Shown piece by piece: positions 6,852 through 13,899 of a stretch of DNA of 13,899 bases. The DNA is taken from positions 1-13,899 of the forward strand of contig JAKZTB010000347.1 in the NCBI GenBank assembly GCA_047517345.1, written 5' to 3'. The notes beneath the pieces were generated by a model. That model worked only from the letters and a program-made list of their open reading frames with translations. It was not told where the DNA came from and made no database searches. Each line of letters begins with the position of its first letter. The first letter of the stretch is position 1. The position numbers and the translations under genes are program-made. Source of the DNA: GCA-2717185 sp047517345. Its GTDB lineage: Bacteria; Pseudomonadota; Alphaproteobacteria; UBA8366; GCA-2717185.

Positions 6852-8324
6852 TCATTGTTCGGTCGAAGATTCGTAGACGGGCGCTTCGCCCGGTGCGGGG
6901 GTCGCGCCGAAACCGCCTTTGCTCAGCACAGCCTCTCGGCCGCCATGCTTGTCGACCAGCGCGCGCTGGCTCGCCTTGGCGCTGGCGTCCACGGCCTCCG
7001 GGTCGAGCATGTTGCGCAGGGCCCTCTCGAACGCGGCGATGCGGTCCGATTGCGCCAGTTCCTGGCCGAGATCGTGCATCTCCTCCGGGTCGTTCTCGAG
7101 ATCGAACAGCTCCGGCGGCATACCGACGAAATGGACGTATTTCCACATGCCTTGGCGCAGCATGAAGGCGCCGGTCGGCGCGCCGACCGCGTGGTACTGG
7201 CTGAGGACGATACGTTCTTCGTCGTCCGCTGCGCCGGCGATGTCGAACAGCGAGGCGCCGCTGCGGTCGTCGGACGGGATTTCTTCGCCGATGCTGTGGA
7301 AGATCGTCTGGTAGAAATCGACATGGCTGACCGGCGTCGTACGGACTTGACCCGCCGGGATATCCGGGCCGGCCATGACCAGGGGGACGCCGGCGGATTC
7401 CTCGTACTGGTTCGACTTGCCCCACAGCTCGCGGGCGCCGAGATTGTCGCCATGATCGCTGGTGTAGATGACCCTTGTGTCGTCGGCCAGTCCGACCGCG
7501 TCGAGTTTCGCCAGCACCTTGCCGATATTGTCGTCCAGAAAACTCGCCATGCCGTAATAGGAGGCGATGGCAATCTTGCGCGTCTCGTCGGTGAAATAGT
7601 TGTCATAGACCTGGCAGCCGGCCAGCGCCTCGGTCCAGGGATGCCGCACATAGCCGTCCTGCTTGCGCCCCTTGGGCAGCGGGACCTCGTCGGCCGGGTA
7701 CATGTCGTAGAATTCGGGTGGCGCGATCAGCGGGAAGTGCGGGCAGACGAACGAGACGAACAGCACCCAGGGCTTGTCCGTATGGTTCCGCGCCTCGGTC
7801 TCGAGCCAGTCGAGCGCGTGGCGCGCGATGTCGCGGTCGTAATCGAGATAGGTCGAGTTGCCGGGGCCGATATTCTCCGACAGCGCGCGGCATTTCTTGC
7901 GGACATGCAGCGGCTCGCGGATGCAGCCGGACACGTCGCCGATCCCGTCGACCACATGCATGGGGACGATCTGGTCGTCGAAGCCGGTCGGCAATTCCGC
8001 GTTGCGGTAGTGCAGCTTGCCGATGGAGGCCACGTGGTGGCCCGTTTCCTGGAGCCGATGCCCCCAGCCTTCAACGCGCCCGTCATAGGCGTGCCCGTTG
8101 TCCCAATAGTCGTCCATCTCGTGGACGTGCCTGCCGGTGGCGAAGCTGGCGCGCGCGGGAATGCAGATCGGCGAATTGGTATAGGCGGCGCTGAACCGCG
8201 TACCCTTCGCCGCCAACGCGTCGATATGCGGTGTCTTGACGAGCGGATGGCCGTAGCAGCCAAGTGCTTTCGGATTGTGCTCGTCCGACATGATGATCAG
8301 CAGATTGGTCGCGCGCATGTCCAT
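6852..8324 (-). CDS. Type I sulfatase (formylglycine-dependent), choline-sulfatase/arylsulfatase-like
   Basis: This 490-residue protein is a sulfatase of the alkaline-phosphatase superfamily, which hydrolyses organic sulfate esters. The modification motif C-x-P-x-R is present as C54-I-P-A-R58, followed by TGR (63-65); C54 would be converted to formylglycine by a separate maturase not encoded here. Metal and active-site residues include D14 in MSDEHN, K103 in GKLHY, H196 in CPHFP, D290 and H291 in TSDHGDNLG, and K303 in WGKSNQYEE. No signal peptide is seen, so it is probably cytoplasmic, as in choline-sulfatase-like enzymes. The ATG at 8324 has AGGA 5 nt upstream; a second ATG two codons later is also possible. 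It is the first gene of an operon with the PhyH oxygenase and the SDR. The stretch PPELFDLENDPEEMHDLG near residues 404-421 is a common sulfatase ending. The exact substrate is unknown. Confidence 0.93.
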   Translation of the reverse strand: MDMRATNLLIIMSDEHNPKALGCYGHPLVKTPHIDALAAKGTRFSAAYTNSPICIPARASFATGRHVHEMDDYWDNGHAYDGRVEGWGHRLQETGHHVASIGKLHYRNAELPTGFDDQIVPMHVVDGIGDVSGCIREPLHVRKKCRALSENIGPGNSTYLDYDRDIARHALDWLETEARNHTDKPWVLFVSFVCPHFPLIAPPEFYDMYPADEVPLPKGRKQDGYVRHPWTEALAGCQVYDNYFTDETRKIAIASYYGMASFLDDNIGKVLAKLDAVGLADDTRVIYTSDHGDNLGARELWGKSNQYEESAGVPLVMAGPDIPAGQVRTTPVSHVDFYQTIFHSIGEEIPSDDRSGASLFDIAGAADDEERIVLSQYHAVGAPTGAFMLRQGMWKYVHFVGMPPELFDLENDPEEMHDLGQELAQSDRIAAFERALRNMLDPEAVDASAKASQRALVDKHGGREAVLSKGGFGATPAPGEAPVYESSTEQ

Positions 8325-8434
8325 GAAATCCTGAAATCACCCCGAGGGTAAGATGGAAACAGGTTAGCCGTCGGCGTCGCCAAGGTCCAATTTGCGCTCA
8401 TGACAGCGCGACGCCAGAACGCGTAAGAAGAGTT

Positions 8435-8486
8435 GTGAATTCGACACTTGATTATTCATACGTTTGACCAAATATGTGCGAATTCG
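8435..8486. promoter_or_regulatory. Divergent control region with inverted repeats, candidate TetR operator
   Basis: The sulfatase operon and the TetR-efflux operon start divergently, leaving 184 bases (8325-8508) between them. Within this, GAATTCGACAC (8437-8447) is mirrored by GTGCGAATTC (8476-8485), with one base missing. Between them CATACGTTTG and CAAATATG form an imperfect palindrome (8457-8476). TetR proteins usually bind such symmetric sites near their own start, so this is the best candidate operator for the TetR gene. Clear -35/-10 boxes were not found; TTGATT at 8448 with an AT-rich hexamer near 8471 is only a weak possibility. Confidence 0.35.
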
Positions 8487-8508
8487 GGTACCGAAAAGGG
8501 TTGAGACG

Positions 8509-9273
8509 GTGACGTCGGACGGAATGGTTCAGTTGGATAATAATGAGGTTGCACCGCAAAGCGGTTCGCCGAAGACGCCAAAACGGGGCCGTGGCCGGCC
8601 GGGCGGCGGCGACAGCCGCGCGCGCATCCTATCGAGCGCTGGAAAATTATTCGCATCGAGAGGTTACAGCGGCGTGCCGATGCGCGAACTGGCGCAGGCC
8701 GCGAAGGTCAATCTGGGCGCGATCAACTATCATTTCGGCGGCAAACGGAAACTCTATCACGAGACGATCCTGCGCCTGATCGAAGATATCGGCCCTGTAT
8801 TCGGCCCGATTATCCGAAAATTGCGGGAAGACGTGACGCAGGCCGGAGACGATAGGGATGCGCTTTCCGCCGGTGCCGCGATATTCATAGAAAGCATGTT
8901 TGCCGCCGTTCTGGGCAAGCGGTCGATGCGCTGGCAAATGGCGTTCCTGCTGCGCGAGTTCCATCAACCGTCGCGCGAATTCCCAATGATCCTGGAAGAC
9001 CGAATCGGTCCGATGCATGACGCGGTCGGCACGCTGGTTTCCGCAGCCCTGCGGCGCGACCCCGAGGACCCTGTCGTCCGGCTCGGATCGCAAGCGTTGA
9101 TCGGTCAGATCATGTCCTTCGGGGCCTGCCGCTCCGTTGTCTGCGCGCGGCTGGGCTGGGATGATTATAGCCGCGAGCGAATCGAATTCATCGCCGCCAC
9201 CCTGATCCCGGCGACCCTGTCGTCGCTCGGCTTGCCGCCCAAAGCAACGCATGCAGAAGGAACGTCGTCATGA
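8509..9273 (+). CDS. TetR-family transcriptional regulator (CecR/DUF1956-like C-terminus)
   Basis: This is a repressor-type regulator of about 254 residues. After a basic N-terminal tail containing RGRGRPGG, the TetR helix-turn-helix spans residues about 34-87 (SRARILSSAGKLFASRGY, then AAKVNLGAINYHFGGKRKLY). The long helical C-terminal domain (REFHQPSREFPMILEDRIGP, later QALIGQIMSFGACRSVV) resembles the ligand domain of CecR/YbiH-type regulators. The frame is open back to TTG at 8464. GTG at 8509 is chosen because AAAAGGG lies 8 nt before it; ATG at 8524 is the other reasonable start. It overlaps the adaptor gene by 4 nt (ATGA), so it is the first gene of the efflux operon and most likely represses it and itself, being relieved by a pump substrate. 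The ligand is unknown. Confidence 0.9.
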   Translation: MTSDGMVQLDNNEVAPQSGSPKTPKRGRGRPGGGDSRARILSSAGKLFASRGYSGVPMRELAQAAKVNLGAINYHFGGKRKLYHETILRLIEDIGPVFGPIIRKLREDVTQAGDDRDALSAGAAIFIESMFAAVLGKRSMRWQMAFLLREFHQPSREFPMILEDRIGPMHDAVGTLVSAALRRDPEDPVVRLGSQALIGQIMSFGACRSVVCARLGWDDYSRERIEFIAATLIPATLSSLGLPPKATHAEGTSS

Positions 9274-10508
9274 ACCTCGTTCTCAAAATTGCGCTTCCCA
9301 TATTGATCCTGGCGCTGGCCTCGGCCGGTGCGGTCGGGCTGGTGAAATCTCGACCGGAGCCGGAACGCCGTGCTGCCGAGGAGAAGGCCTGGGTCGTCCA
9401 GACCAAAGCGGTGCGCTTCGCCGACGAACGGCCGGACCTGACCTTGTTCGGCGAAATCGTCGCCGGGCGAAAGGTCGATCTTCGGCCTCTGGTAGCCGGC
9501 CGTATCGTCGATGTCGGGCCGGGTTTCCTGGAAGGCGGGGTGATAAAAAAGGGCGACCTGCTGGTCGCCATCGATCCTTTCGACTATGAGGCCGTCGTCG
9601 CCGAACGAAAGGCCGAACGCGACGAGGCACGGGCCCGGCTGCGGGAGATACGTGCTGAATACAAAGGCGTAAAAGAGCTGTTGAAACACGACAAGGCGCA
9701 GATCGAAATCCGGCGGCGCGACGTGACGCGGCGCGAGAAACTGCGCGGCTCGGGCGCGTCCTCGGTAAAGGCGCTCGACGATTCGCGGCTCGCCCTGATC
9801 GACAACGAGCAGCGTCTGGTCGACCGGAAACGCGCGGTGGAAACCTGGCACGCCAAGCTGTCGCAACAGCATGCCGCGATCGCACGGCTCGATGTCGCTT
9901 TGAAACGGACGCAACGCGATTTGGAGGAAACGCGGCTTGTCGCGCCCTTCGACGGTTTCCTGCTAAATGTCGAAGCTGAGATCGGTAAGCGCATCGGCAC
10001 CGGTGACAGGGTCGCCAGCCTGATTGATGCGGGACGCCTCGAAGTCAGCTTTCACGTCAGCAACGCCAAGTTTGCGCAGCTGCGCGCCGACGAAGGGTTC
10101 GTCGGGCGCGCGGCGCGGGTTTTTTGGCGGGGCGACAAGAAGGCGAAACCGTTCGAAGCGGTGCTGGAACGCGAGGGCAGCGAGATCGAAACGGCGAGCG
10201 GCGGGGTCAGTCTCTACGCCCGGCTGCGTAACATCGGACCGGACACCGCGATCCGCCCTGGCGCCTTCGTGCGCGTCGAAGTTCCGGGCCAGAACTATCG
10301 AGCCGTGGCGCGACTACCGGAGGCCGCCTTGTACGACCGGGACACGCTTTACGTCGTCGTCGACGGTCGCCTGCAGGCGCGCAAGACGCAACTGTTGGCC
10401 CGTTTAGGTGCCGAAATCCTCGTCCGTGGCGGCGTCGAAGAGGGTGAGCGGGTGCTGACGACCCGACTTGCCGAAGTCGGGACAGGGCTTCGGGTGGCCG
10501 CGCCATGA
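9270..10508 (+). CDS. RND efflux periplasmic adaptor subunit (HlyD/MFP family)
   Basis: This 412-residue protein links an inner-membrane RND pump to an outer-membrane channel. Residues about 5-25 are an N-terminal membrane anchor without an obvious lipobox. The first half of the lipoyl (barrel-sandwich) domain is at about 62-106 (GRKVDLRPLVAGRIVDVGPG). A long charged coiled-coil hairpin spans about 107-222, and the second lipoyl half is VAPFDGFLLNVEAEIGK (224-240). Beta-barrel and membrane-proximal regions fill the rest. The hairpin tip carries R154-x3-L158-x6-S165, matching the RLS motif by which adaptors dock onto TolC-type channels, so a partner channel is expected elsewhere. It overlaps the TetR gene before it and the pump gene after it by ATGA, indicating tight translational coupling. 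Confidence 0.94.
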   Translation: MNLVLKIALPILILALASAGAVGLVKSRPEPERRAAEEKAWVVQTKAVRFADERPDLTLFGEIVAGRKVDLRPLVAGRIVDVGPGFLEGGVIKKGDLLVAIDPFDYEAVVAERKAERDEARARLREIRAEYKGVKELLKHDKAQIEIRRRDVTRREKLRGSGASSVKALDDSRLALIDNEQRLVDRKRAVETWHAKLSQQHAAIARLDVALKRTQRDLEETRLVAPFDGFLLNVEAEIGKRIGTGDRVASLIDAGRLEVSFHVSNAKFAQLRADEGFVGRAARVFWRGDKKAKPFEAVLEREGSEIETASGGVSLYARLRNIGPDTAIRPGAFVRVEVPGQNYRAVARLPEAALYDRDTLYVVVDGRLQARKTQLLARLGAEILVRGGVEEGERVLTTRLAEVGTGLRVAAP

Positions 10509-13500
10509 GCGAGTCGGCCGAGCCCAAGCGCTTCTCCCTAATCTACCTGTTCGCGAACCACCGAACGGCCGCGAACCTGCTGATGGTGCTGATGATTCTG
10601 CTCGGTATTTATTCCTTGCGCCAGATCAACACGCAATTCTTCCCCGACTTCGGGCTCGACATGGTCAGCGTCACCGTGGAATGGCGTGGCGCCAGTGCGG
10701 AGGATATCGACTCGAACATCATTCAGGCGCTCGATTCCGAAGTCCGCTTTCTCGACGACGTCCGCCGCGTGCAATCTTCCTCTCTCGAAGGCAGCGGGCG
10801 GATCGTTATCGAATTCAACGCCGGCGCCGACATGCAGGCCGCCCTGTCGAATGTCGAGACCGCGGTGGGGCAGGTGACGACATTGCCGGAAGACAGCGAG
10901 ACGCCGGAAATCCGCCGCCTCGTCCGCTACGACACGATTTCGCGGATCGTCATCTCCGGGCCATATCCCGAGGCTTCGCTGAAGAAGATCGCGAAGCGCC
11001 TCCGGGACGACCTCCTGAACAGCGGCAGCGACAAGGTCGATTTGTTTGGCGCGCGCGACGAGGAAATCTGGGTCGAGCTAGCGCCGCAGCGGCTGCGCGA
11101 ATTCGATCTGACCTTGGGCGACATCGCCGCGCGGATCGAAGAAAACTCGCAGGATTTGCCTTCCGGCGACACGACCGGGGCGGCCGAGCGGCAAATCCGC
11201 AGCCTGGGCCTTCGCAAGGACGCGCAGAGCCTCGGCCGGATCGAAGTCCGAGCGCTTGAGAACGGCGAGAAGCTTCGATTGAACGATATCGCCGATGTGT
11301 CCGAACGGTTCGAGGAAGGCGGTAAGACGGCGCGACGGCTGGGCGATAACGCGATCGAGCTCCATGTTCGCCGCGCGGTGAATGCCGATGCGCTTAAGGT
11401 CGCCAACAAGGTCGATGCGTATCTGGCTCGAATCCGGCCCGAATTGCCGCTGAACCTGCGGCTTGAGCGCTACGACGTGCAGTCCGACCTGATCAAGGGC
11501 CGCATCAATCTGCTGCTGGTCAATGGCGGCGGCGGACTGATCCTCGTCCTGCTCGTCCTCTTCGTCTTCCTTAACACGCCGACCGCATTTTGGGTCGCGA
11601 TGGGCATTCCGACGTCGCTGTTCGCGACCGTGTTCGTGATGGAGCTGACCGGCCAATCGATTAACATGGTGAGCCTGTTCGGCTTGATTATGGCGCTGGG
11701 CATCATCGTCGACGATGCGATCGTTGTCGGCGAGCACGCGGCGTGGCGGGCGCGGAACGGCGATGAGCCCTTGGATGCGGCGGTCAACGGCGCCAAGCGC
11801 ATGGCCGCGCCGGTCTTCAGCTCCTCGCTTACCACAATCGCGGCATTCATCCCGCTGCTGGTGATTTCCGACATCATCGGCCAGATCATCCGCTCGATCC
11901 CGATGGTCATTATCGCCGTGATCATCGCCAGCCTGGTCGAGTGCTTCTTCGTGTTGCCCGGCCATATGCGCGGTGCGCTCTCCTGGAACGCGGGCAGACG
12001 GTCCCGGCCGCGTGTCTGGTTCAACGCCAAGTTCGATAGGTTCCGCGACGGGCCGTTCTACAGGCTGGTGAATCTCGCGTTGCGTTGGCGTTATGCGACA
12101 CTCGCGATCGCCATCGGCAGCCTGATCCTTTCAGTGGGTTTGATCGGCGGCGGCCGCGTCGGCTTCGTCTTTTTCCCGTCGCCGGAAGCAGATCGGGTTT
12201 ACGCGAACGTTCAGTTCACGGCGGGCTCGCCGCGCGAACAAACCGTTGCCATGCTGGCAGAGCTGGAACGCAGTTTGGCGGCCGCGGAGCAGAAGCTGAC
12301 AGAGGGCGAGGGCGGTCTTGTCCGAATGGTGCTGTCCAAAGTCGGCGTTTCGGTCGGCAGACAGTCGCCGTTGCCCGGTTCCGGCGACCATATGGGTGGC
12401 GTTGTCCTTGAATTGGCGCCATCGGACGAGCGCGACATTCGTACCGACACCGTTGTCGAGACCTGGCGCCGCAACGTGCGTCTGCTGGCCGGCGCTGAGT
12501 TCCTGACCATTCGGCAGGCGCGCGGCGGTCCGCCGGGCCGCGAAGTCGACATCCGCTTGAGTGGGGCGGATTTGGAATCGTTGAAGGCGGCTTCGAATGA
12601 AATTCGGGGGTTGCTGGCGGAGTATCCCGGCGTGACCGGCGTCGAAGACAACCTTCCGTACGGCAAGCGGGAAACGATCCTGGAGGTGACGCCGACAGGC
12701 CGCGCGCTTGGTTTCACGACACAAAGCGTCGGGCGCCAGGTCCGCCACGCCTTCGATGGGGCGGTGGCGAAACGCTTCTCGCGCGACGACGAGGAAGTCA
12801 CCGTGCGAGTCCTATTCCCGCGCGACAGCGCCGATACCGCGAGTCTGGAGGGGCTGTATCTGCGCGGACCGGGCGGGTCCGAAGTGCTGCTCGACGAAAT
12901 CATCTCGGCGACCGACAAGAGCGGCTTCTCCCGCATCCGGCGCGAGGACGGTGTACGGCAGGTCGCGATTACGGCCGATACGGACACAGCGCTGACGACG
13001 ACGGATAAGGTCATCGAAGCGCTGAACCGAGACGGGGTCCAAGACATCGTCACGAAATACGGCCTGAAACTGCACTTCGCCGGCAAGGCGGAAGAACAGG
13101 CCCGTACCATCGGCGACATGCGCGCCGGTGCGATGCTCGGGCTGGCCGGCATCTACATTATTCTTGCTTGGGTGTTCGCGAGCTATTTCCGCCCGCTCGT
13201 GGTGATCGCGATCATTCCCTTGGGGTTCGTCGGCGCGACCCTGGGACATTGGCTGATGGGATACGACCTGACGATTCTCAGCATGATGGCCCTGGTCGGT
13301 TTGTCGGGGATCGTGATCAACGACTCGATCATCCTGGTCAGCACGATCGACGAGCGGCTGGACCGGGGTGAGCCGATGGACGACGCGATCGTCGACGGCA
13401 CGCGCGACCGCCTACGCGCGGTAATACTGACCTCGGCGACGACGATCGGCGGGCTGACGCCCTTGTTGTTCGAGCGCAGCCTTCAAGCGCAGTTCCTGAT

Positions 13501-13651
13501 ACCCATGGCGATCACGCTCGTATTCGGCTTGATGGTCACGACGTTCCTTGTGCTGCTGGTCGTTCCGGCCTTGATTCGGGTGCAACACGATTTCGCCATA
13601 CTATTTCGGCGCATGCGTGGGGATAGCGCAGTGCCGGCTGCCGCCGAATAG
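10505..13651 (+). CDS. RND-family efflux transporter, permease subunit (AcrB/HAE-like)
   Basis: This 1048-residue inner-membrane pump uses the proton gradient to export compounds from the periplasm or membrane. The length and layout are those of full RND permeases: TM1 at about 21-38, a large periplasmic loop to 330, TM2-6 at about 335-485, TM7 at about 530-548, a second periplasmic loop to about 872, and TM8-12 at about 874-1022. The proton-relay pair D403-D404 lies in TM4 (GIIVDDAIVVGE). In TM10 the AcrB relay Lys position reads Asn (GIVINDSIILV, N939-D940), as in several non-AcrB HAE branches. FFPDFGLDMVSVTVEWRGAS near residue 45-64 is a typical porter-domain start. It overlaps the adaptor gene by ATGA. 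No TolC-like gene follows, so the outer channel is shared. The drug or lipid substrate cannot be predicted. Confidence 0.95.
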   Translation: MSESAEPKRFSLIYLFANHRTAANLLMVLMILLGIYSLRQINTQFFPDFGLDMVSVTVEWRGASAEDIDSNIIQALDSEVRFLDDVRRVQSSSLEGSGRIVIEFNAGADMQAALSNVETAVGQVTTLPEDSETPEIRRLVRYDTISRIVISGPYPEASLKKIAKRLRDDLLNSGSDKVDLFGARDEEIWVELAPQRLREFDLTLGDIAARIEENSQDLPSGDTTGAAERQIRSLGLRKDAQSLGRIEVRALENGEKLRLNDIADVSERFEEGGKTARRLGDNAIELHVRRAVNADALKVANKVDAYLARIRPELPLNLRLERYDVQSDLIKGRINLLLVNGGGGLILVLLVLFVFLNTPTAFWVAMGIPTSLFATVFVMELTGQSINMVSLFGLIMALGIIVDDAIVVGEHAAWRARNGDEPLDAAVNGAKRMAAPVFSSSLTTIAAFIPLLVISDIIGQIIRSIPMVIIAVIIASLVECFFVLPGHMRGALSWNAGRRSRPRVWFNAKFDRFRDGPFYRLVNLALRWRYATLAIAIGSLILSVGLIGGGRVGFVFFPSPEADRVYANVQFTAGSPREQTVAMLAELERSLAAAEQKLTEGEGGLVRMVLSKVGVSVGRQSPLPGSGDHMGGVVLELAPSDERDIRTDTVVETWRRNVRLLAGAEFLTIRQARGGPPGREVDIRLSGADLESLKAASNEIRGLLAEYPGVTGVEDNLPYGKRETILEVTPTGRALGFTTQSVGRQVRHAFDGAVAKRFSRDDEEVTVRVLFPRDSADTASLEGLYLRGPGGSEVLLDEIISATDKSGFSRIRREDGVRQVAITADTDTALTTTDKVIEALNRDGVQDIVTKYGLKLHFAGKAEEQARTIGDMRAGAMLGLAGIYIILAWVFASYFRPLVVIAIIPLGFVGATLGHWLMGYDLTILSMMALVGLSGIVINDSIILVSTIDERLDRGEPMDDAIVDGTRDRLRAVILTSATTIGGLTPLLFERSLQAQFLIPMAITLVFGLMVTTFLVLLVVPALIRVQHDFAILFRRMRGDSAVPAAAE

Positions 13652-13663
13652 GTCCGTTTCGCG

Positions 13664-13760
13664 TCAGATCGCTTTCTTTTTCGCGCCCGGCGCCGTTGAA
13701 CCGGTTGGCTTTTTGGAGGGGTTCTTCCGGCGGATGATGATGTCGCCGTTCTCGTTCACG
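13664..13760 (-). pseudogene. 3' remnant of an unidentified gene cut by the insertion sequence
   Basis: The minus strand encodes the peptide VNENGDIIIRRKNPSKKPTG followed by a Lys-rich end (PGAKKKAI) and a stop, 12 nt from the convergent RND stop. Its frame runs into the end of the adjacent insertion sequence, so only the last 31 or so codons of the original gene are left here. A GTG at 13757-13759 could in principle start a 31-residue peptide, but no ribosome site would belong to it. The family is not recognised; basic tails of this kind are common in alphaproteobacterial proteins. Confidence 0.45.
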
Positions 13761-13899
13761 GAGCTATTGTCAAAAGTTGGTGACGCGGGTTTCAGGCGGC
13801 GCGTTCGGTTAGCTTTTCTCCGTCCTTGAATTTGACACCTTGAATGATCGCGGCGATGTGGTGCGAGCCATTCAGGCGGCGCCACTTCTTGCTGGCCGA
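13761..13899 (-). mobile_element. Terminal part of an IS256-like (mutator-type) insertion sequence
   Basis: The sequence from about 13761 (GAGCTATTGTCAAAAGTTGG) inward, up to the transposase stop, looks like the terminal inverted repeat of an IS256-family element. AACTTTTGACAATA just after the transposase stop is recalled as common at ends of this family. The element continues beyond the window, so neither its other end nor a target duplication can be seen. The exact outer boundary is a judgement by eye. Confidence 0.6.
13792..13899 (-). CDS. IS256-family transposase, C-terminal fragment (runs off the window)
   Basis: The final 35 codons of a transposase are present on the minus strand. They begin SASKKWRRLNGSHHIAAIIQ and continue GVKFKDGEKL to the stop. 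The W-R-R-L-N-G followed by I-x-G-V-K-F-x-D-G pattern is the usual C-terminus of mutator/IS256-type transposases. The DDE catalytic residues lie outside the window, so activity cannot be judged. The fragment is cut by the window edge, not evidently by mutation. Confidence 0.7.
   Translation of the reverse strand, partial: SASKKWRRLNGSHHIAAIIQGVKFKDGEKLTERAA

Noticed and set aside
6807..8351. Plus-strand open frame of 514 codons opposite the sulfatase
   Set aside because: Antisense shadow; the minus strand encodes a complete sulfatase with all motifs.
13691..13718. GC-rich stretch followed by TTTTT downstream of the RND gene, as a possible terminator
   Set aside because: The arms pair over only 3-4 bases and the sequence is coding on the opposite strand.
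1..13899. CRISPR arrays, tRNA, rRNA and riboswitches
   Set aside because: No regularly spaced repeats, no tRNA-like cloverleaf core and no known riboswitch core were recognised on either strand by eye.

Overview
The window looks like chromosomal DNA of a high-GC, Gram-negative bacterium, most likely an alphaproteobacterium of the Rhodospirillales type. The basis is the GC-rich codon use, GTG/TTG starts, the tripartite RND efflux genes, the FCD-type GntR regulator and the general look of the proteins. Lineage is an inference from gene style; no rRNA or tRNA gene is present.

Left part, minus strand (about 200-2385): a two-gene operon of a TcuA-like FAD-dependent dehydrogenase and an FCD/GntR regulator, separated by 1 nt. 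Its promoter (about 2412-2458) carries two back-to-back perfect palindromes, TTGTATACAA, the classic form of an FCD/GntR operator, lying across the -10/+1 region. This is probably a self-regulated carboxylate-oxidation unit.

Middle, plus strand (2599-5139): one large gene for an unusual inner-membrane protein. It has a class III nucleotide-cyclase-like domain whose active site looks damaged, one transmembrane helix, a periplasmic linker of roughly 450 residues that becomes very Gly/Ser-rich, and an intact OmpA/MotB-type peptidoglycan-binding domain. This is the most novel item in the window.

Next, minus strand (5151-8324): a compact three-gene operon, transcribed in the order sulfatase, phytanoyl-CoA dioxygenase (PhyH)-like protein, SDR-fold protein. 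The sulfatase and PhyH protein keep their metal and catalytic residues. The SDR has Thr in place of both the catalytic Ser and Tyr. The set suggests desulfation and oxidation of an organic sulfate ester; the substrate is unknown.

Right part, plus strand (8509-13651): a TetR-family regulator, a periplasmic adaptor (HlyD/MFP family) and an RND pump, each overlapping the next by 4 nt (ATGA). It is a self-regulated efflux operon without its own outer-membrane channel gene in the window. The divergent control region (8325-8508) contains inverted repeats that are candidate TetR operators.

Right edge (13652-13899): the last 35 codons and apparent terminal repeat of an IS256-like insertion sequence on the minus strand, abutting the 3' remnant of an unidentified minus-strand gene that it seems to have cut.
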